From the NCBI GenBank assembly GCA_015067715.1, contig SVLY01000012.1, positions 1 to 56,698 of the forward strand: 56,698 bases of DNA. Direction: 5' to 3'. Each line of letters begins with the position of its first letter. Within the stretch, counting starts at the first letter, position 1. Source of the DNA: Oscillospiraceae bacterium. GTDB taxonomy: Bacteria > Bacillota > Clostridia > Oscillospirales > QAMX01. A program made the position numbers and the translations under genes. Under the pieces are notes generated by a model. That model did not search any database. It saw only the letters and a list, made by a program, of their open reading frames with translations, and was not told where the DNA came from. Positions 25,220 to 35,600 of this stretch are shown here, in pieces.

Positions 25220-26077
25220 ATGGAAAAACGAAAGAAGAGACCGGCTGAAAAACAGAATAAAAAACAGACAAAGCCCCAAAGCTCTGCCCCGGTAAAAAAC
25301 GGGCGTTCCGACGTGGTCGGCAAAAAGACCTTCTGGCGGGGCATGGCCTCCCGTGTTTACACTGCCGCAGCGATCATCGTTGTGACGGCGGCGCTGGTGT
25401 GGGCATTTACGGCCTTTTTCACCGTTGAAAACATCGTCGTCTACGGAAACAGCCGTTACACCGTGGAGGAGATCGTTGAGCTCTCCGGGGTAGAGCAGGG
25501 AGACGGACTTATTTTGCTCAGCAGAGCAAAGATAAGGGAGAACATCATCGGGGACGGAGTTTATATCGAGGACGTTTCCGTTAAAAAGCTTTTGCCGGAC
25601 ACCGTTGAGATAACCGTTACCGACAAAACCGTCACCGCGGCTTTTGAGGCAAACGGAGCGTACTGGCTGATAAGCGGCTCGGGAACCTTGCTTGAGCTCA
25701 CCCTCACCTGTCCTGCGGACGTGACCGTTATAAAAGGCGCGAAGCTTGTGGATTCCGCTCCGGGAAGAAGCTTTACCTGCGAGGACGGGGCAAAGCACAC
25801 AATGCTGAAGACCCTTATAAACGCCCTGCGGGAAAACGGGCTTATGGAGTATATCGACCTTATCGACATCACCGAGACCTACCAGGTGGTGCTGACTTAC
25901 GACGGAGCTTACGACATTGTCATGGGCAGCGCAGAAAAGATAGCCGCCGACGTTGCCCGGATACCCACGGTTTTGGAGCTTGCCCGGGCAGAGGGAAAGA
26001 CCTCCGGGTGCTTTGATATGCGGGACGGCTCTGTGAGGTATACACCCGACAGGTGGAAGGGAAATATTCTCAGCTGA
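25220..26077 (+). CDS. divIB: Division protein DivIB/FtsQ
   Basis: Bitopic septal protein that bridges FtsL/DivIC to the division PBP. The 285 residues have a very basic cytoplasmic tail (EKRKKRPAEKQNKKQ), a span at about 50-70 (AAAIIVVTAALVWAFTAFF), a POTRA domain starting FTVENIVVYGNSRYTVEEI, and the FtsQ beta domain with ITVTDKTVTAAFEANGAYWLI. Length and order fit. 15 bp after murA. Confidence 0.92.
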   Translation: MEKRKKRPAEKQNKKQTKPQSSAPVKNGRSDVVGKKTFWRGMASRVYTAAAIIVVTAALVWAFTAFFTVENIVVYGNSRYTVEEIVELSGVEQGDGLILLSRAKIRENIIGDGVYIEDVSVKKLLPDTVEITVTDKTVTAAFEANGAYWLISGSGTLLELTLTCPADVTVIKGAKLVDSAPGRSFTCEDGAKHTMLKTLINALRENGLMEYIDLIDITETYQVVLTYDGAYDIVMGSAEKIAADVARIPTVLELARAEGKTSGCFDMRDGSVRYTPDRWKGNILS

Positions 26078-26103
26078 AAACCGGAAAAATTGCACTTTAG
26101 ATA

Positions 26104-26132
26104 TTGTAAATTTTTGAATTATGGTGTACAAT
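26104..26132 (+). promoter_or_regulatory. Promoter of the tandem ftsZ genes
   Basis: TTGTAA (26104-26109), 17-bp spacer, TACAAT (26127-26132), in the 144-bp gap after divIB. It would allow the ftsZ pair to be expressed apart from the dcw operon. Confidence 0.65.
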
Positions 26133-26221
26133 ATATAGTAGCATCAGAATAGCTATGTCTGCCTGCCGGTTTTAGCGCCGGGGTGTATGGCATATCATCG
26201 TACATAGGAGGAAACTGACGC

Positions 26222-27439
<1,218 letters not shown>

Positions 27440-27473
27440 TAATCCGTTTCATAGGGTGCGGGAGGAGAACATA

Positions 27474-28628
27474 ATGGCATTAAGGTTTGATACCGAATCG
27501 GAGATCGTCACCAAAATCAAGGTTATCGGCGTTGGCGGCGGTGGCAACAACACTGTGGACAGAATGATAGACGCTAACCTTCAGGGCGCAGAGTTTATCG
27601 TTGTCAACACAGACCGTCAGCAGCTCAACCGTTCAAAGGCTTCCTGGCGTGTTCAGATCGGCGAGCGTACCAGCAACGGTCACGGTTGCGGCGCAAAGCC
27701 CGCTCTTGGCAGAAAGTGTGCCGAGGAGGACCGCGAGGCTCTTACCGAAATACTTAAGGACACCGACATGGTGTTCATCACCGCCGGCATGGGCGGCGGC
27801 ACCGGCACCGGCGCTGCTCCCGTTATTGCCGAGCTTGCCCAGGAGATGGGCATTCTCACCGTTGGCGTTGTCACCCGTCCCTTCAAGTTCGAGGGCGGCC
27901 GCCGCGCCGCTCAGGCAGAAGAGGGTATTGCTGAGCTTTACAGCCACGTGGACTCCCTTGTTATCATCCCCAACGAGAGACTTAAGTACGTCACCGATCA
28001 GAAGATCACCTTTATGAACGCCTTCGCCTATGCCGACGAGACCCTCAAGCAGGCGATCTCCAGCATTTACGAGCTCATCATTTCCGAAGGCATTATCAAC
28101 CTTGACTTTGCCGACGTTTACTCCATCATGAAGGACAGCGGCTATGCCCACATGGGTGTCGGCCGCGCCGCCGGACGTGACAAGGCCAGCGTTGCCGCCA
28201 CAATGGCCATCCAGAGCCCCCTTCTGGAGACCTCTATCCGCGGAGCCAAGGGCGTTCTTATCAACATCGTGGGCTCCCCCGAGATCGAGCTTGCCGAGAT
28301 CGAGACCGCGGCCGACTACGTCAAGGAAAATGCCGACCCCGAAGCTCAGATCATCTTCGGCGCCGCCATCGATCCCAGCCTTAACGACGAAATGCGTGTT
28401 ACCATTATCGCCACCGGCTTTGACGATAATTCTCCCAACCCCCTCAACGGACCTGCCAAAGAAAAGCCCGCTGAAAAGGTTGAAAAGGCCGCCGAGCCCG
28501 CAATTGACCCTGCCGCCGACGAGGAGCTTCCCTTTGCAGAGCCTGCCGAGCGTACTGCAAAGTCCGCAAATTCCGCCGTTAACGACGATTACGAGCGCCT
28601 TCTCAAGATGCTCACCGAGACTAAGTAA
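27474..28628 (+). CDS. ftsZ: Cell division GTPase FtsZ, second paralogue
   Basis: A second complete FtsZ of 384 residues. Start ATG 27474 has GGGAGGAG upstream. It has [18 protein letters not shown] at 107-113 and NLDFADV at 209-215, so it is not a degenerate copy. It shares unusual features with the first paralogue: the MAL start, GCGAKP in the T3-type loop, and NERLK where most FtsZ have NDRLL. It has diverged elsewhere (SWRVQIGERTSNGHG, KFEGGRRAAQ) and its C-terminal peptide, NDDYERLLKMLTETK, is unlike the canonical DIPxFL tail. Likely an old duplication with a distinct partner set or role. Confidence 0.94.
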   Translation: MALRFDTESEIVTKIKVIGVGGGGNNTVDRMIDANLQGAEFIVVNTDRQQLNRSKASWRVQIGERTSNGHGCGAKPALGRKCAEEDREALTEILKDTDMVFITAGMGGGTGTGAAPVIAELAQEMGILTVGVVTRPFKFEGGRRAAQAEEGIAELYSHVDSLVIIPNERLKYVTDQKITFMNAFAYADETLKQAISSIYELIISEGIINLDFADVYSIMKDSGYAHMGVGRAAGRDKASVAATMAIQSPLLETSIRGAKGVLINIVGSPEIELAEIETAADYVKENADPEAQIIFGAAIDPSLNDEMRVTIIATGFDDNSPNPLNGPAKEKPAEKVEKAAEPAIDPAADEELPFAEPAERTAKSANSAVNDDYERLLKMLTETK

Positions 28629-28644
28629 ATCTTAAAAACGTTTT

Positions 28645-28674
28645 GCCCGCGGTCAAAGCAATTTGACCGCGGGC
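28645..28674 (+). terminator. Terminator after the ftsZ pair
   Basis: Perfect 13-bp stem (28645-28657 with 28662-28674) closed by a GCAA tetraloop, with CTTTTT a few bases downstream. The T run doubles as part of the next promoter. Confidence 0.8.
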
Positions 28675-28675
28675 A

Positions 28676-28704
28676 TTGACTTTTTGACAGGCGTAATATA
28701 TAAT
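28676..28704 (+). promoter_or_regulatory. Promoter of the GH27 gene
   Basis: TTGACT (28676-28681), 17-bp spacer, TATAAT (28699-28704), 54 bp upstream of the start codon and directly behind the ftsZ terminator. Confidence 0.8.
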
Positions 28705-28757
28705 AAATCCAAAGCGCAGACCCTTGATATTAATTCATCATAAGGAGATGGGAACAC

Positions 28758-29933
28758 ATGATTGTCAACAGACCTCCCATGGGCTGGAATTCCTGGAATA
28801 CCTTCGGCGAAAACATTAACGAGACCGTCGTTATGGAAACTGCCGACTTCATTGCCGAAAACGGCTACAGAGACCTTGGCTACGAATACGTTATCATCGA
28901 CGACTGCTGGAGCCTTCGTGACAGAAACGAGGCAGGCGAGATCGTTCCCGACCCGGTGAAATTCCCCCACGGTATGAAATACGTTGCAGACTACGTCCAC
29001 TCAAAGGGGCTTAAGTTCGGTATGTATTCCTGCGCGGGCCCTATGACCTGCGCCCGCTATCCCGGAAGCTACGACCACGAGTTTGTGGACGCCGCCTGCT
29101 TTGCCAGATGGGGCGTTGACTACCTCAAATACGACTATTGCTACCATCCCGAATCCACCTACGGCCACTATCTTTACAAGAGAATGGCCCTCGCCCTTTC
29201 CAACTGCGGAAGAGATATCGTCTTTGCCGCCTGCTCCTGGGGCGCAGAGAACACAAAGACCTGGATAAAAGAGACCGGCGCCGACAGCTGGCGTTCCACC
29301 GGCGACATCAACGACTCCTGGGCATCCATCAAAATGCTCTGCCAGGATCAGATGAAGTTTGCGGAATACAACGGCAAGGGCTGTTTCAACGATATGGACA
29401 TGCTGGTTGTGGGCATGAACGGCAAGGGCAACGTCGCCCTCACCGGCTGCACCGAGGAAGAGTATAAAACTCACTTTGCCTTCTGGGCAATGATGGGCTC
29501 TCCCCTTATCATCGGCTGTGACCTGAGAAAAGCCGACGAGGCCGCCCAGAAGATACTGAAAAACGAGATGCTCATCGCCATCGACCAGGACGAGGCATAC
29601 CGTCAGCCCTTCTTCATCAACTCCCGCCGCATAGAAAACGTCCGCCGTGTGGGAAGCGAGCCCCTTCTGGAGAGCTACCCCGAGGATATCCCGATCATGG
29701 CAAGACTTCTCTCCAACGGCGACATTGCCATCGGCGCGTTCAACTTCTCCGATCACCACAGATGCTTCGATGCTCAGCTTGATTCTCTCGGCCTTGGAGA
29801 GTGCACCGGCAAGACCCTTGAGGTCACCAACGTCTGGACGGGCGAGACCGCGGTCATCGGCAAGAGCAATATCCGCGCCGAGCTCGATCCCCACTGCTGT
29901 GTGGTCTACAGAGCAAGAGTCATCGACAAATAA
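28758..29933 (+). CDS. GH27 family glycosidase, probable alpha-galactosidase
   Basis: Retaining glycoside hydrolase of family 27, acting on terminal alpha-galactose or alpha-N-acetylgalactosamine. The 391 residues give a (beta/alpha)8 barrel with [15 protein letters not shown] at 6-20, IIDDCW near 46-51, the nucleophile Asp126 in YLKYDYC and the acid/base Asp183 in [11 protein letters not shown], then a C-terminal beta domain. No signal peptide, so it acts inside the cell on imported oligosaccharides. Within GH27 I cannot separate alpha-galactosidase from alpha-N-acetylgalactosaminidase by eye. AAGGAG ribosome site. Confidence 0.9.
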   Translation: MIVNRPPMGWNSWNTFGENINETVVMETADFIAENGYRDLGYEYVIIDDCWSLRDRNEAGEIVPDPVKFPHGMKYVADYVHSKGLKFGMYSCAGPMTCARYPGSYDHEFVDAACFARWGVDYLKYDYCYHPESTYGHYLYKRMALALSNCGRDIVFAACSWGAENTKTWIKETGADSWRSTGDINDSWASIKMLCQDQMKFAEYNGKGCFNDMDMLVVGMNGKGNVALTGCTEEEYKTHFAFWAMMGSPLIIGCDLRKADEAAQKILKNEMLIAIDQDEAYRQPFFINSRRIENVRRVGSEPLLESYPEDIPIMARLLSNGDIAIGAFNFSDHHRCFDAQLDSLGLGECTGKTLEVTNVWTGETAVIGKSNIRAELDPHCCVVYRARVIDK

Positions 29934-29935
29934 TA

Positions 29936-30127
29936 GTGACAAAGTGCAAGACCTGCGGAAAAGAGCTCTCCCAGGACGAGATCGGTCTTACCAAAAAGCT
30001 TATCAACCGGGGCGCAACTGAGTTTTTCTGCATGGAATGTCTCAGTGAAAAATTCAACTGCCCGGTGAGTGTTCTTGAAGAGAGGATAGAACATTTCCGT
30101 CTTCAGGGCTGTTCCCTTTTCTGCTGA
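29936..30127 (+). CDS. Small zinc-ribbon-like protein
   Basis: A 63-residue protein with CxxC at 4-7 (KCKTCGK) and CxxC at 32-35 (FCMECL), further cysteines at 42, 59 and 63, and a short helical middle. The two CxxC pairs suggest one structural zinc site. GTG start 2 bases after the GH27 stop with no clear ribosome site, so it probably depends on re-initiation from GH27. Function unknown. Confidence 0.6.
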   Translation: MTKCKTCGKELSQDEIGLTKKLINRGATEFFCMECLSEKFNCPVSVLEERIEHFRLQGCSLFC

Positions 30128-30138
30128 ATCAAAAAAAG

Positions 30139-30174
30139 AAAGCCGATACGGAAAGCACTTTCCGTATCGGCTTT
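30139..30174. terminator. Bidirectional terminator between the GH27/zinc-ribbon genes and the nucleosidase
   Basis: Perfect 15-bp stem (30140-30154 with 30159-30173), 4-base loop, A run on the left and T run on the right. It serves the convergent transcripts. Confidence 0.9.
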
Positions 30175-30182
30175 TTGTGGGT

Positions 30183-30860
30183 TTACAGTTCGGAAATTAT
30201 TTGTTCGGTGAGCTCAAGACAAAGGTCTGAGACTCTGTCCACCTCACGGGCAAATTCCTCAAAACCGCCGGTGATCCCGTCGGAGACGGCCTTGATGAGC
30301 ATGGAGGGCACCTTGTTTCTGCGGCAGGTGTAAACGATGGCGGCGGCCTCCATCTCGCAGATGTGGGCGCCGAATTCTTCGTGGAGTGCGGATTTGTTCT
30401 CTTCGCCCTCAACGAATTTGTCTGCCGAGGCACAGACGACGGGAGTGAGCTCCGGGCAGATGGAAAGGGCCTTTTGCAGAAGCTCCGGCGAGGGAGAGAC
30501 GAAAGCGGAGGGCTCGCCAAGGTAGTGTCCCCGGGGAAGACCGGAGTAGCTTCCCCCGTCGAAATCGTAGTGGACGACCTTTTCAACAATGCAGGTCTTT
30601 GCAATGGTCATCTCCGGGGTCAGACCACCCACAACGCCGAAGTTGACGATCAGCCCACAGCCAAGCTCGCTGATAAGCGCCTGAGTTCCTGCCGCGGCGG
30701 CAAGCTGACCTGCGCCGGTGTGGAGCACGTGGAGAAGGTCGCCGTTTACGCTGTAGGTCATAACGGGAAAGCCTCCGCAGAGGCCGGATTTCAGGGACTC
30801 GCCGTAGCGCTTGGTGACGGAACCTATTTCAACGGCCACGATCATGCCGATGTTTTTCAT
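30183..30860 (-). CDS. MTA/SAH-type nucleosidase (PNP/UDP phosphorylase fold)
   Basis: A 225-residue nucleoside hydrolase/phosphorylase family protein. Start ATG 30860 (MKNIGMIVAVEIGSVTKRYG) has AAGGAAG upstream; a longer reading frame overlaps the sulfatase gene and is not credible. Family blocks: VNFGVVGGLTPEM, DFDGGSYSGLPRGHYLG, CEMEAAAIVYTC (with the ribose-binding Met-Glu) and IKAVSDGIT with the catalytic Asp. This pattern is that of 5'-methylthioadenosine/S-adenosylhomocysteine nucleosidases, but the substrate loop is not identical and another nucleoside is possible. It is second in an operon with the sulfatase, 16 bp downstream. Confidence 0.82.
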   Translation of the reverse strand: MKNIGMIVAVEIGSVTKRYGESLKSGLCGGFPVMTYSVNGDLLHVLHTGAGQLAAAAGTQALISELGCGLIVNFGVVGGLTPEMTIAKTCIVEKVVHYDFDGGSYSGLPRGHYLGEPSAFVSPSPELLQKALSICPELTPVVCASADKFVEGEENKSALHEEFGAHICEMEAAAIVYTCRRNKVPSMLIKAVSDGITGGFEEFAREVDRVSDLCLELTEQIISEL

Positions 30861-30876
30861 GTTTGTCTTCCTTTCT

Positions 30877-32220
30877 CTATTTCTCTTTTGAAACGCGGAA
30901 ATTGCCGTCCCCGTCCCGACGCCAGAAGGCAAGCCCGGGATCGCGGCCGGAATACTCCGAGTCGGGGTAGAAGATGCTGTCGTTGGTGCGGGCGAGCTCG
31001 GCGTACATGGTGGCCATGAGCTCACGCTTTATCTCCCGGTATTCCGGCAGATACGCAAGGTTGTTCTGCTGTGCCGGGTCTGAGACGATATCGTATAGCT
31101 CCTCGGCAGGTCGGGGAGCGGAATAGGCTTTGGTGAAGACCTCCGGGTCGCTGCGCTTGACCAATGTGTGTGCCATGGGAACGGGCCAGCCGGGGGTGAA
31201 ATTGCGGATATAGCGGTAGCGCTGTGTGCGTATGGACCTGGTGGGAAGGCCAAGGCTTTCCCGGGACTGTTCCGAAATGCAGTAGCTTCTGGGGCTTTCC
31301 AAACCCCGGAGCTGTGCCACCTGGGACACTCCGACGCCCCCCAGGGGCGGCTGGGCGTTGGCAAGCTCGCATACGGTGGGGCCGATGTCCAGATGGCTTG
31401 AAAGTCCGGAGGCAACCACACCGTGGCAGGGCAGAGCGCCTCCCCAGAGTATGAAGGGCGTTGCCGTGCCCTGGTCGTAACAGGTCTGCTTTGCCCGGGG
31501 CAGGTCAACTCCGTGGTCTGCGCCGAACCACACGAGACTGGTCTCTTCAAGGCCGTTATCTCTGAGATAGTCAAGTATCGTGCCAACTGCTCTGTCCCCG
31601 GCGGAGAGCAGGCGGTTGAACTGGGCGATGAGCTGTTTTGTCTCGAAGGTATCCGGGAGCTGGGGCAGGTTTTTGGGCGGACGGGCACGGTCGATCTCTT
31701 CGGGGGTAACCTCGGAGTCGTAGGGAGAGTGAGCCTCCCGGAAGGATGCGCAGATATAGATCTTTTCGGCGGTGTTTTCAGAGAGGATAGCAATCAGCTT
31801 TTCCGCCACTTTTTGGGCGTCGGCGGTCTCCGTCCAGCTGCGGTCATAGCCCAAAAGCCTGGTTCCGGACTCGTCCCGGGTGGCGTATGGCAGGGGAGCC
31901 CCGGCGGGAGAGGCGTATTCGCCCTCCTCCGCAAAGCCCAGCCGCCAGCATTGATAGCCCGCATCCCGCAGAGAACGGGGGAGGGAGGGCTGATTTTCGT
32001 CGTAGCGACAGAGCTGGGCGTTGTGGAAATATCTGCCGGTTAAAATCGAAGCCCGGGAGGGAACGCACACGGCGCCCGTTGAAAAGTGGTTTTCAAAGCG
32101 CACGCCCTCGGCGGCCATGCGGTCGATATTTGGGCTTTCAACTCCCTCTGCCCCAAAACAGCCGAACTGGCGGCCGGTGTCGTGCATCATTATTCCGATA
32201 ATTATTCTGGGAGAGTCCAT
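30877..32220 (-). CDS. Sulfatase (type I, formylglycine-dependent)
   Basis: A 447-residue arylsulfatase-fold protein. Cys52 in GAVCVPSRASILTGR is the C-x-P-x-R site that a maturase converts to formylglycine. The metal site uses the early Asp (MMHDTGRQFGCFG) and the later WFGADHGVDLPR block, of the type seen in N-sulfoglucosamine or glycosaminoglycan sulfatases. No signal peptide, so cytoplasmic. ATG with GGAGG 8 bases upstream. The maturase is not in this window. Substrate is likely a sulfated host sugar, by inference. A palindrome overlaps its putative -10 box. Confidence 0.88.
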   Translation of the reverse strand: MDSPRIIIGIMMHDTGRQFGCFGAEGVESPNIDRMAAEGVRFENHFSTGAVCVPSRASILTGRYFHNAQLCRYDENQPSLPRSLRDAGYQCWRLGFAEEGEYASPAGAPLPYATRDESGTRLLGYDRSWTETADAQKVAEKLIAILSENTAEKIYICASFREAHSPYDSEVTPEEIDRARPPKNLPQLPDTFETKQLIAQFNRLLSAGDRAVGTILDYLRDNGLEETSLVWFGADHGVDLPRAKQTCYDQGTATPFILWGGALPCHGVVASGLSSHLDIGPTVCELANAQPPLGGVGVSQVAQLRGLESPRSYCISEQSRESLGLPTRSIRTQRYRYIRNFTPGWPVPMAHTLVKRSDPEVFTKAYSAPRPAEELYDIVSDPAQQNNLAYLPEYREIKRELMATMYAELARTNDSIFYPDSEYSGRDPGLAFWRRDGDGNFRVSKEK

Positions 32221-32236
32221 TCTGGCAACCTCCGGT

Positions 32237-32252
32237 GTATAAAAGTTTATAC
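32237..32252 (-). promoter_or_regulatory. Candidate operator palindrome at the sulfatase promoter
   Basis: GTATAAA-AG-TTTATAC, a 7+7 inverted repeat, just upstream of the sulfatase ribosome site. On the minus strand a TATAAA -10 lies inside it, with TTGGTC 18 bp further upstream, so a bound protein would block transcription. Confidence 0.45.
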
Positions 32253-32261
32253 CTTTAAGAG

Positions 32262-32299
32262 AAAAGCCCGACCAAAGGAGAAGCTTTGATCGGGCTTTT
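32262..32299 (-). terminator. Terminator of the cysteine-rich small protein gene
   Basis: 16-bp stem (32262-32277 with 32284-32299) with one position that is a G-U pair only in the minus-strand transcript, followed there by CTTTTCTCTT. This orientation fits the gene ending at 32320. Confidence 0.75.
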
Positions 32300-32319
32300 G
32301 GTGGCTACATATTTAAGAA

Positions 32320-32529
32320 TTATTCCTCAACGGGAGCTTCTTCGCAGCAGCACTCTTCTTCGTCTTCGCAATCGCAGCAGCACTCGTCGTCGAGAATGCA
32401 GCAATCGTCTTCAGCTTCCTCGCGCTTTTTGAGGAAGTAGGAGATGGCGTATGCGATACCGGCGATGACAGCGAGACCGGCAACAACGGCGCCGATAGCG
32501 GTCAGAACCTTCTTGGTCTGTTCAGACAT
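32320..32529 (-). CDS. Small single-span membrane protein with an acidic cysteine-rich tail
   Basis: A 69-residue protein: basic start (SEQTKKVL), a span at about 9-33 rich in Ala/Gly/Ile, a KKREE stop-transfer, then a tail with nine cysteines at 43, 44, 50, 51, 52, 54, 60, 61 and 62 interspersed with Asp and Glu. The order predicts a cytoplasmic or cell-surface tail able to bind metal ions, depending on topology. It has its own promoter, a strong AGGAGGAAA site and its own terminator, all of which support a real gene. I do not know the family. Confidence 0.8.
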   Translation of the reverse strand: MSEQTKKVLTAIGAVVAGLAVIAGIAYAISYFLKKREEAEDDCCILDDECCCDCEDEEECCCEEAPVEE

Positions 32530-32568
32530 TGTAGTTTCCTCCTGGTAGTATATTTTTCGCTTATCTGT

Positions 32569-32597
32569 ATGATAAACGATTCGGGCAAAAAAGTCAA
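32569..32597 (-). promoter_or_regulatory. Promoter of the cysteine-rich small protein gene
   Basis: Minus strand: TTGACT (32597-32592), 17-bp spacer, TATCAT (32574-32569), 40 bp upstream of the start codon. Confidence 0.7.
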
Positions 32598-32651
32598 TAG
32601 CTAAAACTCAGTATTTACAAATTATCCGATAATTATTTACAGAGACCTGTT

Positions 32652-35600
32652 TCAGCGCTTGCCCTTGCCGCCGTGTTTTGAGGTGGGAATGGAGCTTCCC
32701 GGTGCCTTCTTGGGGGCGGAGGTGGGGGCGGCAACGCGGATGCGCCGGGGCTGAGCGGGTGCGGCGGGAGCGGGAGCTCTTCTGCGTTCCAGCCTTGCCT
32801 TAGTCTCAAGGGGGGACAGGGTCATAACGTCCTTGGAGGTGTCCTCGCGAATGCGGGAGAGCATACTCTCGTAAAGCTCGTAGCCCTCGTTTTTGTAGAC
32901 GTTAACGGAGTCCACCTGGCCGTAGGCGCGGAGGTTGATGCCCGTGCGGAGCTGATCCATATCGTCGATGTTTTCCATCCACTTTTCCGTGACCTGGGAG
33001 AGCAGAACACAGCGGCAGTGGTCGGCCATGTTCTTTTCCCCGAATTCTTCGGTTCGGGACGCGAACCGCTTTTCGGCCTCGTCGCCCAGAAGTGCTCCAA
33101 GGTCGGCTGCGGAAAGCCTGGTCATGTCCCCGGAGAGAGCGCGGAAGGAACTCTCGGAGATAAACGCGGGCACGGTGAGCCCGGCAAGATAGCCAAGTCC
33201 CGCGTCGCCTAAGGTGTGGCTCTTTCCGGAGGAGTATTTGGAGATGGCGTCGGCGGCGTAGCCGGATACGGTGTCCCGGAGCATTCCCCGGATCTTTTCC
33301 AAAAGCTCGGCATCGTCGGTTTCGCCGGTGATAACGCGGTGACGCTCCTTGTAGATGGTCTCGCGCTGGATATTGATAACGTCGTCGTACTCCAGAACGC
33401 GCTTTCTCATCTGGTAGTTTCTGGACTCAATGCGTCCCTGGGCGTTTTCAATGGCGCCGGAGAGCATCTTGACGTCCATAGCAACGTCCTCTTCGCCGGT
33501 GAGGCGATCCATCATGGACTTCATTCTGTCGCCGCCGAAGAGGCGGAGAAGATCGTCCTCCATGGAGATGTAGAAGCGGCTTTCGCCCGGGTCTCCCTGG
33601 CGGCCGGAACGTCCGCGGAGCTGGTTGTCGATACGGCGGCTTTCGTGGCGCTCCGTGCCTATAACGTAAAGTCCGCCTGCGGCAATGACCTTTTCCCGGT
33701 CGGCAGTGGTCTGGGTCTTGAAACCGGCGTAGAGCCGGTTGTAGTTTTCTCTGACGGCGAGGATCTTTTCGTCGTTGGTGGCAGTGCGGCTGGAGGCCTC
33801 GTAGGTGATGATCTCGCTGACACGGGAAAGCTCGGCTTCAAGCTGTTTGTCGAAGACGGAGTCCACGGTCTTTATCATTGCGGCGGTGAGCTCTTTTTTA
33901 CCCAGCTTGGGGTTTGCCGCGGCGATCTGGTTGCGAAGACCGCGAACGCGGTTTTCAAGGTCCACCTGCTCGGGAGTGGGAGCGGCGGGAGGATTTTTCG
34001 GGGGATCCATGACGGTTTGAATGGCCTGCTTGTAGGCAAGACGGGCGGCGTCGCTGGAGCGCTTTATCTGGGCGCCTTCGTTCTCGAAGAACTCCTGAAG
34101 AAGCTGTTTCTTGGCCAAAAGCTCCGCATTGCCGCCAAGGAGAATGTCCGTACCGCGGCCGGCCATGTTGGTGGCTATGGTTACAGCTCCGCTCTGGCCT
34201 GCCTGGGCGATGATCTCAGCCTCGGAGGCGTGGTGCTTGGCGTTGAGCACGGTGTGGGGCACGCCCTTTGCCTTGAGCATTTTTGAGAGGAGCTCGTTTT
34301 TCTCGATGGAGACCGTGCCGACCAGAACGGGCTGACCCTTTTCGTGGCAACGGATGACCTCTTCGATAACGGCGTTGAACTTGGCCTTTTCGGTCTTGAA
34401 GACAACGTCGGGGTGATCCTGCCTTATCATGGGCATATTTGTGGGTATCTCGATAACGTCGAGGCCGTAGATATGGCGGAACTCTTCTTCCTCGGTCTTG
34501 GCGGTACCGGTCATGCCGGAGAGCTTGGTATACAGGCGGAAATAGTTCTGGAAGGTGATTGTGGCAAGGGTGCGGCTTTCGCGGCGGATGCTCACGTGCT
34601 CCTTGGCCTCGATGGCCTGGTGAAGACCCTCGGAATAGCGGCGGCCGTACATAAGGCGGCCGGTGAACTCGTCCACGATGATGATCTCGCCATTCTGGAT
34701 AACGTAGTTGACGTCCTTTTTGAAAAGACCGTGAGCCTTGAGAGCCTGCTCGATATGGTGGACGAGCTTGCGGTTGTCGCTTCTCTTTTTGGCCAGCTCA
34801 AGCTCGGCGCGGGCTTTTTTCTCCTCCTCTTCGGACTGACGCAGGGCGATCGCCTCTCGCTCTTCCTCGGAGAGGTCGTTTTCAAACTCGCTCATTTCGC
34901 TTTCGGAGAGCTTTTCGTCGGTGCTGTTGTCCCTTGCGGCGGAGTCGCTGTCCTCCTCGCCGGTGGCAAAGAGGTTGTCGATGCCGAAATACTTTTCGGC
35001 CTTCTGAATTCCGGCGGCGGTGAGCTGGGCGGTGCGGTCCTTTTCGTTGATAACGTAGTCAACGGTATAGTCCGTGTCGAAATGCTCGCCCTCTCTGGCG
35101 GATTTGTCGAAGATATAGTCAAGGCCGGTCTTGGAATCGTCCTCTTCGGTCTTGGTAAAGCTCTTTAAGCGCTTAACGAAGGCGTCTGCCTTGACGTAGT
35201 CGTCGGTGGACTCTTCGCCCATGCCGGAAATGATAAGGGGGGTGCGTGCCTCGTCGATGAGTATGGAGTCCACCTCGTCCACGATGGCAAAGCTGTGACC
35301 CCGCTGGACCATCTCTTCGGCGGAGAGGGCCATATTGTCCCGGAGGTAGTCAAAGCCAAACTCGTTGTTGGTGCCGTAGGTCACGTCGCAGGCGTAGGCC
35401 GCACGGCGGGCTTCGGAGCTCATATCGTGGAGGATAACGCCCACGGAGAGCCCCAGAAATTTGTGGACAAGACCCATCTGCTCGCCCTGGAATTTGGCGA
35501 GATATTCGTTGACGGTGACAACGTGGACGGGCTTGCCGGTGAGGGCGTTGAGATAGGAGGGGAAGAGGGCGGTGGTGGTCTTGCCTTCACCGGTCTTCAT

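Noticed and set aside
27474-28628. Second ftsZ as a decaying pseudogene
   Set aside because: All catalytic motifs, full length, a strong ribosome site and a proper terminator are present.
30861-31025. N-terminal extension of the nucleosidase
   Set aside because: It overlaps the sulfatase coding end and has no family similarity; ATG 30860 has a good ribosome site.
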